A stretch of DNA of 64,000 nucleotides from Microbacterium sp. SS28 (GTDB lineage Bacteria > Actinomycetota > Actinomycetes > Actinomycetales > Microbacteriaceae), in contig NZ_JAKWJP010000001.1 of NCBI RefSeq assembly GCF_022761035.1, forward strand, positions 930,001-994,000. The letters are read 5' to 3'. Positions within the stretch are counted from its first letter, which is position 1. Each line of letters starts with the position of its first letter. The position numbers and the translations under genes were made by a program. The notes beneath the pieces were generated by a model, which was not told the DNA's origin, did no database searches, and saw only the letters and a program-made list of their open reading frames with translations. Of this stretch, positions 9,160-16,617 are shown in pieces.

Positions 9160-9380
9160 TGCCGCCTCCATATCGCGCGCCCGGCGGGTTCGGCGCTGCA
9201 TCGATGCTCGCGCCGTCTCGGGCTCTCCGTGCCGGTTGTGTGTATTCCAGAGCATGAAGGTTTCACGCCTGTTTCCGGCTGTGTCCCCATGGTTAAGCCC
9301 ATTCGGCCGCGCCGCAAGGGGCAATCCGCCCGGAGCGCTCGGGAAGGGTGAGCACGCCGCCGCGTTGATAGCGTGGCGGG
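9160..9380. promoter_or_regulatory. Divergent promoter region, pyrimidine operon / cofE
   Basis: 221 bp between the two divergent starts. On the plus strand a TAGCGT box at 9369-9374 lies six bases before the cofE GTG, which suggests a leaderless cofE mRNA. No regulator gene adjoins, and I see no convincing long palindrome, so the controller of the pyrimidine operon is not identified here. Confidence 0.5.
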
Positions 9381-10157
9381 GTGACCGACCTCGCCGAGCT
9401 GACGATCCGGCCGCTGCGCGGCATGCCCGAGATCACGGACGGCGACGATCTCGTAGCGCTCATCGCGGCAGCCGCGGGGGACGATCTGCGCGACGGCGAC
9501 ATCCTCGTCGTGACCTCGAAGATCGTCTCCAAGGCCGAGGGCCGGATGATCGCGGCCGAGGACCGCGCCGACGCGATCACGGCTGAGAGCGTGCGGGTCG
9601 TCGCGACATCGGCCGAGGGCGGCGTGCGAATCGTGCAGAGTCGTCTCGGCATCATCGCGGCGGCCGCAGGGGTCGACGCGAGCAACACTCCCGAAGGCAC
9701 CGTCCTGCTGCTGCCGGTGGATCCGGATGCCTCGGCCCGCGCACTCGCCGCGGGCCTGCGCGCCGCGACCGGCGCGCACGTCGGCGTCATCGTCTCGGAC
9801 ACCCTCGGTCGCGCGTGGCGTGACGGCCAGACCGACAGCGCGATCGGCGCCGCGGGAGTCCACGTCTTCGAGGACTATCGAGGGCGGACGGATGCCGAGG
9901 GCCGGCCGCTCGTCGTGACGCTGCCGTGCGTCGCCGACGAACTCGCCGCGGCGGCCGATCTCGTCAAGCGCAAGACGACCGGCATGCCCGTCGCCGTCGT
10001 GCGCGGCCGCGCAGACCTCGTGGGCGACCTCGATCTGCCGGGAGCGCGCAGCATCGTGCGCGATCCCGAGCGCGACCTCTTCCACACCGGCTCACGCGAG
10101 TCGTGGGACGCCGGCTACGCCGCGGGACTCGCCGCCGCAGCGTCCGACCGGGACTGA
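9381..10157 (+). CDS. cofE: Coenzyme F420-0:L-glutamate ligase (CofE / FbiB N-domain)
   Basis: 258 aa. Adds glutamate residues to F420-0 using GTP. Family features seen include [45 protein letters not shown], ALGxAG-like [14 protein letters not shown], and [14 protein letters not shown]. The length equals the stand-alone CofE domain; the nitroreductase-like C-domain of mycobacterial FbiB is absent. GTG start with no ribosome site but a -10 box six bases upstream, so probably leaderless. Placed divergently beside the pyrimidine operon that ends in fbiC; together they suggest that F420 supply and the LLM enzyme are linked. Confidence 0.93.
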   Translation: MTDLAELTIRPLRGMPEITDGDDLVALIAAAAGDDLRDGDILVVTSKIVSKAEGRMIAAEDRADAITAESVRVVATSAEGGVRIVQSRLGIIAAAAGVDASNTPEGTVLLLPVDPDASARALAAGLRAATGAHVGVIVSDTLGRAWRDGQTDSAIGAAGVHVFEDYRGRTDAEGRPLVVTLPCVADELAAAADLVKRKTTGMPVAVVRGRADLVGDLDLPGARSIVRDPERDLFHTGSRESWDAGYAAGLAAAASDRD

Positions 10158-10161
10158 CGCC

Positions 10162-11331
10162 TCAGCTCAGGGCCGACGCGACGTCGTCCCACCACGCGGC
10201 GGCGCGCGCGCGATGCCCCGGTGACAGCTCCGCGGCCCGCTCGGCGATCGCGGGACTCGCGGCGTCGAGCCGTGCGGCGGCGGCCGGCGCGTCGACGAGA
10301 TCGTCGAGGTCGAGCACGGCGTCCTGTCCCCAATGCGCGAGCGCACCGGTGAGTTTGATCCGCGTGTAGTCGTCAGCGGCGAGCCCGAGCACCGGGACCC
10401 CCGCGGGCGCCGCGAACACGGCCGGGTGGTAGCGGCTCGTCACGAGGAGTCGTGCGGTGCGCGCGAGCCGAGCCGCGGAGCGCGAGTCGCCGCTCGGCAC
10501 GACCTCGCTCGGCCGCCGCATCCGTGCCCGGACCCGCTCGTGGAGCGCCGCGTCCCCGGACGGCGCGCCCGGCAGCACGGGGCCGAAGTGCGCGTGGAAC
10601 ACCACAGGGCCGACGCCGTCGGCGACCGCGTCGAGCGCCCGCGCCACGGCGCTCTCCACGGCGTCGGCCGGTCTGCCGGCGAACCACCCGGAGAGGCTCA
10701 CCAGGACCGTGCCGCCCGACGGCTCGCCGGTCGGGCCTCCGCCGAGGAACGACGCGTCGTCCACCCCGACCCGCACGCGCGCGCCCCAGGAGCGCGCGAG
10801 GTCCGCCGACGGGTGCTCGCGCGTGCCCGTCCACACGGCGGCGCGGGTCATCTCGGCGACCCGCCTCGCGTCATCGGGATCGAGGTCGGGGCCGAAGGTC
10901 TGTCCCGACACCGCCACCGCGACGCCGCGCGCCGCCGCCATGGCGGCGAGGGTCGTGCGCTCGAACACATGGACGGGCCATCGCGAGGCGAGGTTCCCGC
11001 CGCCGGCGATGAGGACGCCCGTCGCGCCGTCCAGGGCATCGAGGACCTCGGCTGCGGGATCGTCGCGGGCGAGCGCCGCCTCTCCGCGCGCGCACTGCCG
11101 CAGCAGCGCTGCGCGTCGCTCGGCGTCCTCCCGGGCCAGGCCCGTGAAGCCGAGCCGGCGGATCGAGCGGATGCCGTACCGCCGCGCGGATTCCTCGGGA
11201 GCCGAGGAGATCCCGGTCACCGCGCTGCCGCGCGCGGCGAGCTCATCGACAGCGGCCTCGAACATCGCCTCATCGCCGATGTGGATGACCCCCGCCGTCA
11301 CACCGATGTCGCCGATCGCCAGAATCGTCAC
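10162..11331 (-). CDS. Polysaccharide pyruvyl transferase family protein
   Basis: 389 aa, GT-B-like fold of the CsaB/WcaK family, which transfers pyruvate from PEP to sugars of cell-surface polymers. Seen: N-terminal MTILAIGDIGVTAG and HIGDEAMFEAAVDEL; GVLIAGGGNLASRWP, the glycine-rich stretch typical of the family; GQTFGP; and the C-terminal LLVTSRYHPAVFAAPAGVPVLGLAADDYTRIKL, where SRYH is a family hallmark. It is convergent with cofE (4-bp gap) and divergent from the HEAT-glycosyltransferase gene, so it likely belongs with the glycan genes to its right. Substrate is not deducible. Confidence 0.87.
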   Translation of the reverse strand: MTILAIGDIGVTAGVIHIGDEAMFEAAVDELAARGSAVTGISSAPEESARRYGIRSIRRLGFTGLAREDAERRAALLRQCARGEAALARDDPAAEVLDALDGATGVLIAGGGNLASRWPVHVFERTTLAAMAAARGVAVAVSGQTFGPDLDPDDARRVAEMTRAAVWTGTREHPSADLARSWGARVRVGVDDASFLGGGPTGEPSGGTVLVSLSGWFAGRPADAVESAVARALDAVADGVGPVVFHAHFGPVLPGAPSGDAALHERVRARMRRPSEVVPSGDSRSAARLARTARLLVTSRYHPAVFAAPAGVPVLGLAADDYTRIKLTGALAHWGQDAVLDLDDLVDAPAAAARLDAASPAIAERAAELSPGHRARAAAWWDDVASALS

Positions 11332-11455
11332 GCGTCTCCCGCCCGTGGATAGAGCGCCGCGGGCGCCATGTCAACCGTAAGCCTGCGTAAAGCTGCGCCG
11401 AGTACGATCCGGGTGGCGTCGGGGAATCCGGCGACCGGAGCAGGCGGAGGTGGCC

Positions 11456-13600
11456 ATGGGCATCCAGGCGGCGATGGATCGCATCCACGAATCCCCATCG
11501 ATCGTCGCCGCGCTGCGGGCGGCGGACGACGTCGCGTTCGAGGCCGGACGCGACCCCGGCGTGCGCACGCTGCGCGTGCTGGGGGCGGCGCTCGGCGGCA
11601 GCGACGACATCGCCGCCATCGCGTCGGTCCACGCGCTCGCCGAGATGCACGACGAGGAAGCCGCTCGACGGCTCGTCTCGCTCCTGTCGGACCCCCGCCC
11701 CTGGATCGTCGAGCACGCCGCCTGGGCGCTGGGCCGCAGACCCGCCCGATTCGAGGCCGTGGCACGGCTCATCGGGATCGTGTGCGAGGGCGGCTTCGCC
11801 GGGATGCTGGCGCAGCACACCCTGGAGAAGTGGTCGGTCGCCGAGGGCGACCTGCTGGCGGTCGCGCTCGAGGCCGCCGACACCGGCGCCCTCGCCGATG
11901 ACGCCCGCGCGCGCCTCGTGGAGACGCTCGGCCTGGTGGCGCGGCCGATGGCGCGCCCACTCCTCCGACGATTCGCCGCAGACGCGGACGCGCCGGGGTC
12001 GGTGCGGGCTGCCGCGATCTCCGCGCTCGGACAGCGCGCCGACGACCAGGATGTCGCTCTCCTGGAGGAGCTCGTCTCGCAGGGCGGCCACTTCGGCGCG
12101 CTCGCGCGGCTCGCCCTCATCGACGCCGAGCCGCCCACGCTGCGCCGCGGCGACGACCACGCGATCACTGTCGCTCAGCTGTTCCTCCACGCCGACGTCG
12201 ATTCCCGCCTCTCGTCCGCGGGCGCGGGCGACAACGGCGGCATCGCGACTCTCCTCGTGCGACTCGGCGACGCACTGGTCGCCGAGCCCGGTGTCGTCGA
12301 GCGCGTCCTGACGCTTTCGCGGGGCACGGTCGAGCAGGCCGGTCCCGACCTCCTGCAGTTCGCCGGCACACCGCGCGGTCACGTCTACGGTCACATCCCG
12401 CTCGAGGGCGCCACCCCGACGTCGGCGTCCGCCTGGCCGCTGCGCGTGACGGTGCGCCGCGGCATCCGTCGCCTGCTTCGTTCCGCGGGTCGCGTCGACG
12501 TGATGCACCTGCGCATGGCCGACGTCGGAAGCCTCGCGGCGGCAGACGTCGCGCGCGAGCTCGGCATCCCGACCGTCTTCACCGTCGCGCCCGACCCGCA
12601 CAGCGTCATCGCCTCGCTGGAACGCTCGGGGCGACTCACGCGCACGGGCTTCGGCGCGGCCGACCTGCACGAGCACTACTGGTTCCGAGCACGGCTCGTG
12701 CAGAGTCTGGCGGGCTCGGCGTCGCACTCCGTGCTGTTCCCCCGCCCCGATCTCGAGACCGAGATGCGGGATCTCGTCGGCATCGACCTCGCCTCGCGCC
12801 CCGAGCGGCACAGTGTCGTCGCCGAGGGGGTCGACCTCGGCATCATCGACAGCGCCGTCGCCACGGCACGCGCAGCGGCGGACGGCGAGGCGCTCAGCCC
12901 CGCGCTGGAAGAGCTCGCGACCCTCCTGCGCCGGCTTCCCGAGGAGCGGCGCGCGCTGCCCCTCCTCGTCTCGGTCGGGCGCCTGCACCGCGTCAAGGGC
13001 ATGCCGACCCTCGTGCAGGCGTGGGCCGAGGGACCGCTGGCCGACACCACGAACCTGCTCGTGATCGGCGGGGACCTCGAGCATCCGTCCGCGGAAGAAG
13101 CCGAGCAGGTGCGGGCGATCGACGCCGTCGTCCCCGCCGACGAGCGCGACGCGCGCGGCCTCCTCGTTCCCGGCCACCGCCCGAACGACACCGCCGCCGA
13201 GTGGCTGGCCGCGGCGCGGTTCGGGATGCCGGGGCTCGCCGCCCCCGGCGGCGTGTACGTCTGCGCGAGCGTCAAGGAGGAGTTCGGCCTGGCGATCCTC
13301 GAGGCGATGGCGACGGGACTCATCGTCGTCGCGCCCGACGCCGGCGGGCCCGCCACGTACGTCGCCGACGGCGACACGGGGTTCCTCGTCGCGACGGGCG
13401 ACCCCGCGCGGCTCGCTGAGGCGGTGCGCCGGGCGCTCGAGCGCGTGGCGGTCGCCGGCCACGACGTCGCGGGCCGGTCGCACGACCTCGTCGCGAAGCG
13501 GTTCACGATCCAGGGGATGGCCGATACGCTCGCGCCGGTCTATGAGTCCGTCGTCCGCACCGAGAGCGAACTGCTGCGATCGGCGGGTTCGATCGCGTGA
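11456..13600 (+). CDS. HEAT-like repeat / GT4-type glycosyltransferase fusion
   Basis: 714 aa. Residues ~30-225 are Ala/Leu/Arg-rich helical repeats of HEAT type (for example ALAEMHDEEAARRLVSLL, WIVEHAAWALGRRPARFEAV, SVRAAAISALGQRADDQDV). From about residue 237 (ITVAQLFLHADVD...GAGDNGGIATLL) a GT-B glycosyltransferase begins, with VSVGRLHRVKGMPTLVQAW and the nucleotide-sugar EX7E motif KEEFGLAILEAMATG. The ATG at 11456 has GGAGG five bases upstream, better than GTG 11450. Its stop overlaps the next GT start by 4 bp. The repeat domain may be a protein-binding scaffold that docks the enzyme on a surface-glycan assembly; this is inference. Confidence 0.85.
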   Translation: MGIQAAMDRIHESPSIVAALRAADDVAFEAGRDPGVRTLRVLGAALGGSDDIAAIASVHALAEMHDEEAARRLVSLLSDPRPWIVEHAAWALGRRPARFEAVARLIGIVCEGGFAGMLAQHTLEKWSVAEGDLLAVALEAADTGALADDARARLVETLGLVARPMARPLLRRFAADADAPGSVRAAAISALGQRADDQDVALLEELVSQGGHFGALARLALIDAEPPTLRRGDDHAITVAQLFLHADVDSRLSSAGAGDNGGIATLLVRLGDALVAEPGVVERVLTLSRGTVEQAGPDLLQFAGTPRGHVYGHIPLEGATPTSASAWPLRVTVRRGIRRLLRSAGRVDVMHLRMADVGSLAAADVARELGIPTVFTVAPDPHSVIASLERSGRLTRTGFGAADLHEHYWFRARLVQSLAGSASHSVLFPRPDLETEMRDLVGIDLASRPERHSVVAEGVDLGIIDSAVATARAAADGEALSPALEELATLLRRLPEERRALPLLVSVGRLHRVKGMPTLVQAWAEGPLADTTNLLVIGGDLEHPSAEEAEQVRAIDAVVPADERDARGLLVPGHRPNDTAAEWLAAARFGMPGLAAPGGVYVCASVKEEFGLAILEAMATGLIVVAPDAGGPATYVADGDTGFLVATGDPARLAEAVRRALERVAVAGHDVAGRSHDLVAKRFTIQGMADTLAPVYESVVRTESELLRSAGSIA

Positions 13601-14895
13601 CGCTGCTCGTCATCAGCCCCGACTACGCGTCGCATCTGCTTCCCCTCGCGAGCCTCGCGACCGCCTGGCGGGACTCGGGGGACGAGGTCGTGGTGGCCAC
13701 CGGTGAGGCGACGGCGTCGATCGTGTCCGGCTTCGGCTACCGGCGGGAGCACCTCCCCCTCGGCCGCGGAGCCAACGCCGGGGTGATCCGCTCCGCCGAC
13801 CAGGAGGCCGCGGAAGCGGCATCCCTCGAGGGATTCTTCGCCGCGACCCGGAGAGGCATGGTGCCCACCCTCGCCTATCAGGCCCGCGAACGACTGACCG
13901 ACCTGATGTGGCAGCCCGTGAGCCGCGCCCGCGCGACGCTCGAGGTCATCGAGCGGGTGAGGCCGGACGCGATCCTCGTCGATCACCTCGCCTTCAGCGC
14001 GCGGCTCGCCCTGCACACGCGCGGCATCCCGTACGGCGACGTCGTGCTGGGTCACCCCAGCGCCCTCCCCGTGCGCGACGAGGTCTACGGGTATCCGACG
14101 GCGTGGCCCGCCGCCTTCTCCCCCGGCGACGACGAGCTGAGAGAGCTCCGTGCGCTGTGCGAAGACGTCTCGGCCCGGTTCTCCAGCCAGTGGAACGACG
14201 CGGCGAAGGAGTTGGATGCCGCGGCGCCGCCCGTCTCGGACGCCTTCGCGCTGCACGGCGAGACCGTGCTGTTCAACTACCCGCGTGAGCTCGCCGACGG
14301 CGACGGCCGCACGCTCCCCCGCCACCGATTCCTCGGCTGGACGCCACGCGAGGAGACTGCGGAGATCGACGACTGGAACGCCGGGGGCGATCCGTTCGTG
14401 TACGTGAGCTTCGGGAGCTTCCTCTCGGTGCGCGGCGACGTGCTGGCGCGGGTCGCCGAGGCCCTGCGCCGCGAGGGCATCCGCGCCGCGATCGCGACGG
14501 GTGCGACGTCTCCCGACGAGCTCGGGCCCCTCCCGGCCGACTGGCTCGTCGCCCCCTACCTGCCCCAAGTGCGCCTGCTCGCGTCGGCGGCCGCGGTGGT
14601 GACCCACGGCGGCAACAACTCGATCACCGAGGCCGTGGGTCAGGCCGTGCCGCTCGTCGTCCTGCCGTTCTCGACCGACCAGTTCGCCGGCGCAGCCGCT
14701 ATCGAGCGCACCGGCGCCGGGCGGGCGCTGGCCCCCGACGACGCGACGGTGGACGAGCTCGCCGAAGCCCTGCGCGCCGTGGTCGACCCGGGTTTCCCCG
14801 GGCGCGCCGTCCTGGCTCGAGCGTCCGCGGTCGAGAGCCGGGGCCCGGCCGTCGCCTACGCGACGCTGTCGAGTCCGGTGTCGGAGCCGCGCTGA
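13597..14895 (+). CDS. MGT-type (GT1 family) glycosyltransferase
   Basis: 432 aa GT-B enzyme. Two Rossmann-like halves: the start LLVISPDYASHLLPLASLATAW holds the acceptor-side His, and the C-terminal half has FVYVSFGSFLS, VAPYLPQVRLLASAAAVVTHGGNNSITEAVGQAVPLVVLPFSTDQF, the donor-binding HGG-type motif of UDP-sugar transferases. GTG start overlaps the preceding stop (GTGA), so the two are translated together. Family members glycosylate small molecules or lipids; with its neighbours a membrane-glycolipid role is possible but unproven. Its last 40 bp overlap the convergent GT2 gene end. Confidence 0.87.
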   Translation: MTLLVISPDYASHLLPLASLATAWRDSGDEVVVATGEATASIVSGFGYRREHLPLGRGANAGVIRSADQEAAEAASLEGFFAATRRGMVPTLAYQARERLTDLMWQPVSRARATLEVIERVRPDAILVDHLAFSARLALHTRGIPYGDVVLGHPSALPVRDEVYGYPTAWPAAFSPGDDELRELRALCEDVSARFSSQWNDAAKELDAAAPPVSDAFALHGETVLFNYPRELADGDGRTLPRHRFLGWTPREETAEIDDWNAGGDPFVYVSFGSFLSVRGDVLARVAEALRREGIRAAIATGATSPDELGPLPADWLVAPYLPQVRLLASAAAVVTHGGNNSITEAVGQAVPLVVLPFSTDQFAGAAAIERTGAGRALAPDDATVDELAEALRAVVDPGFPGRAVLARASAVESRGPAVAYATLSSPVSEPR

Positions 14896-15575
14896 GGCGC
14901 CACGAGCTGGGCCATCGCCTGAGCATCGCCGGCCGCCGCGCGGTACCGCTCCATCCGGGCCGCGTTCGCCTCGTACCCCTCGCCCTCACGCTTCTCGCCG
15001 ACGTGATACAGGGCGTAGACGCGCCCGTGGTGGCGCTGCGGCGGAGCCCCCAGCAGCGTCGTGTGGGCGAGCAGCCACGCGGCATCCTCGAATCCCCACC
15101 CCCGGAATCCTTCGTCCTGACCGCCGTGGCTCTCCCACACGCGCGGCGTCGCGACGTAGACGCCGGAGCAGGCGCCGTGGACGACCTGCTCGACGGCGCA
15201 GTGCTCGAGCGGAGTGCCGGCCGCGTAATCGGCGGAGCCCGAGCGGCCGAGCCAGCGGTACTCGTCGTACGGCAGCTGCACGAGGTCGCTCGTCGCAGCC
15301 GAGCGGATCGCAGCGACGAGGGGCTCGCGCTCGGGGATCGTGTCTGCATCGCCGATGACGACGACCTCCTCGGGACCCGCCGAGCGCATCGCGGCGTTGC
15401 GGCACGCGGCGAGCACGAAGGGAGTGTCGCCGGTGTCGATGGTCTCCAGCGGCGCCTCGGGCAGGTTGTCGCGATACCAGCCCACGACGCGCTCGAACGC
15501 GTCGATCCGCGACGGGGCCGGTCTCCACGGGATGACGACCCTGGTCACGGGCAGCAGCACATCGGTGGCGGTCAT
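14856..15575 (-). CDS. GT2-like (GT-A fold) glycosyltransferase, small
   Basis: 239 aa. Starts TRVVIPWRPAPSRIDAFERVVGWY; a DXD-type motif lies in VVVIGDADTIPERE and a galactosyltransferase-like C-terminal motif in GWGFEDAAWLLAHTTLLG, where W-G-x-E-D is the classic acceptor-side signature. ATG at 15575 has GAAGGAGG just upstream. The 3' end overlaps the MGT gene by 40 bp on the opposite strand. Substrate unknown; the neighbouring glycosyltransferases and pyruvyl transferase point to cell-surface glycan synthesis. Confidence 0.8.
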   Translation of the reverse strand: MTATDVLLPVTRVVIPWRPAPSRIDAFERVVGWYRDNLPEAPLETIDTGDTPFVLAACRNAAMRSAGPEEVVVIGDADTIPEREPLVAAIRSAATSDLVQLPYDEYRWLGRSGSADYAAGTPLEHCAVEQVVHGACSGVYVATPRVWESHGGQDEGFRGWGFEDAAWLLAHTTLLGAPPQRHHGRVYALYHVGEKREGEGYEANAARMERYRAAAGDAQAMAQLVAPQRGSDTGLDSVA

Positions 15576-15642
15576 TCACCCTCCTTCGCGGCGAGCCTAG
15601 CGAGTGCAGCCCAGGCGGGGACGGCCGAGCTCTCCCGCGGGG

Positions 15643-16617
15643 CTAGCCGTGAGCACCGGTGTACTCGGCGAGGCGCCGCAGACCCTCATCGATGCTGACG
15701 GACGGTCTCCAGTCGAGCGCCTCGCGCGTCTCGCGCTGGTCGAACCAATGCGCCGTCGACAGCTGCTCGGCGAGGAACCGGGTCATGGGCGGCTCGTCGG
15801 CGCCGGGACGCAATGCCCAGCCCCACTCGACGACGGATCCCGCCGTGCGGGCAAGGCCGGCGGGAACGCTCCAGCGCGGGGGGCGCACGCCGGACGCGAG
15901 GCAGATGCCCGCCAGCAGGTCGCCCACGGGCCGAGGCTCGCCGTTCGTGATCACGAAGGCGCGACCGTGTGCGGCGTCGGCTCGGTGGAGCGCCGCGACG
16001 ATCGCCGACGCGGCGTTGTCGATGTAGGTCGAGTCGATGAGCGCCGTGCCCCCATCGAGCAGCGGCAGGCGACCGCGGCGGGCGCGGTCGACGACGCGTG
16101 CGACGAGCTGCGTGTCGCCCGGTCCCCAGACGATATGCGGACGAACAGCCACGACGGGCATCGCGGCGGAGTCCGCGTCGAGGGCGAGCAGCTCCCCCTC
16201 CGCCTTCGTGCGCGCGTACTCGCCGCGCGCGTGCGCGGGCGACGCCGGCTCAGCCCCGACCCCGGCGAGCGCGGCGCCGGCATGCGCGACGGACGGCGAC
16301 GAGACCTGCACGAATCGGGATGTCCCGGCCCGGCGCGCCCCGTCGAGCAGGAGCCGCGTCCCCTCGACGTTCACCTCACGGAACTCGGCCGGATCTCCCG
16401 CGAGCGACACCTTGGCAGCGAGGTGCACGACGCCTTCCGCACCCGCGACCGCTCGCGTCACGGCATCCGGATCGGTGACCGTCCCGAGGATGTCGATGAC
16501 ACCCTCGACGCCGGAGGGGCGCCGCTGCAGCGTGCGCACCTCGTGCCCCGCAGCGACCAGAGCTGCCGCGACGGCGCCGCCGAGGAACCCCGAGGCTCCC
16601 GTCACCGTGACGATCAC
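15643..16617 (-). CDS. oleD: OleD, NADPH-dependent 2-alkyl-3-ketoalkanoate reductase
   Basis: 324 aa short-chain/extended SDR. Starts VIVTVTGASGFLGGAVAAAL (GXXGXXG cofactor site); the catalytic Tyr-Lys pair appears as EYARTKAEGELL; VVHLAAKVS and VVAVRPHIVWGPGD are typical of the 3-beta-HSD-like group. GTG at 16617 overlaps the oleBC stop (GTGA); longer starts run into that gene. In the olefin pathway OleD reduces the OleA condensation product to a beta-hydroxy acid, which OleC turns into a beta-lactone and OleB decarboxylates to the alkene. It is the last gene of the operon. Confidence 0.88.
   Translation of the reverse strand: MIVTVTGASGFLGGAVAAALVAAGHEVRTLQRRPSGVEGVIDILGTVTDPDAVTRAVAGAEGVVHLAAKVSLAGDPAEFREVNVEGTRLLLDGARRAGTSRFVQVSSPSVAHAGAALAGVGAEPASPAHARGEYARTKAEGELLALDADSAAMPVVAVRPHIVWGPGDTQLVARVVDRARRGRLPLLDGGTALIDSTYIDNAASAIVAALHRADAAHGRAFVITNGEPRPVGDLLAGICLASGVRPPRWSVPAGLARTAGSVVEWGWALRPGADEPPMTRFLAEQLSTAHWFDQRETREALDWRPSVSIDEGLRRLAEYTGAHG

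Noticed and set aside
14856..14895. Frameshift or misassembly at the 40-bp MGT/GT2 gene overlap
   Set aside because: Both convergent genes keep family-like ends; short tail overlaps are normal in compact genomes.
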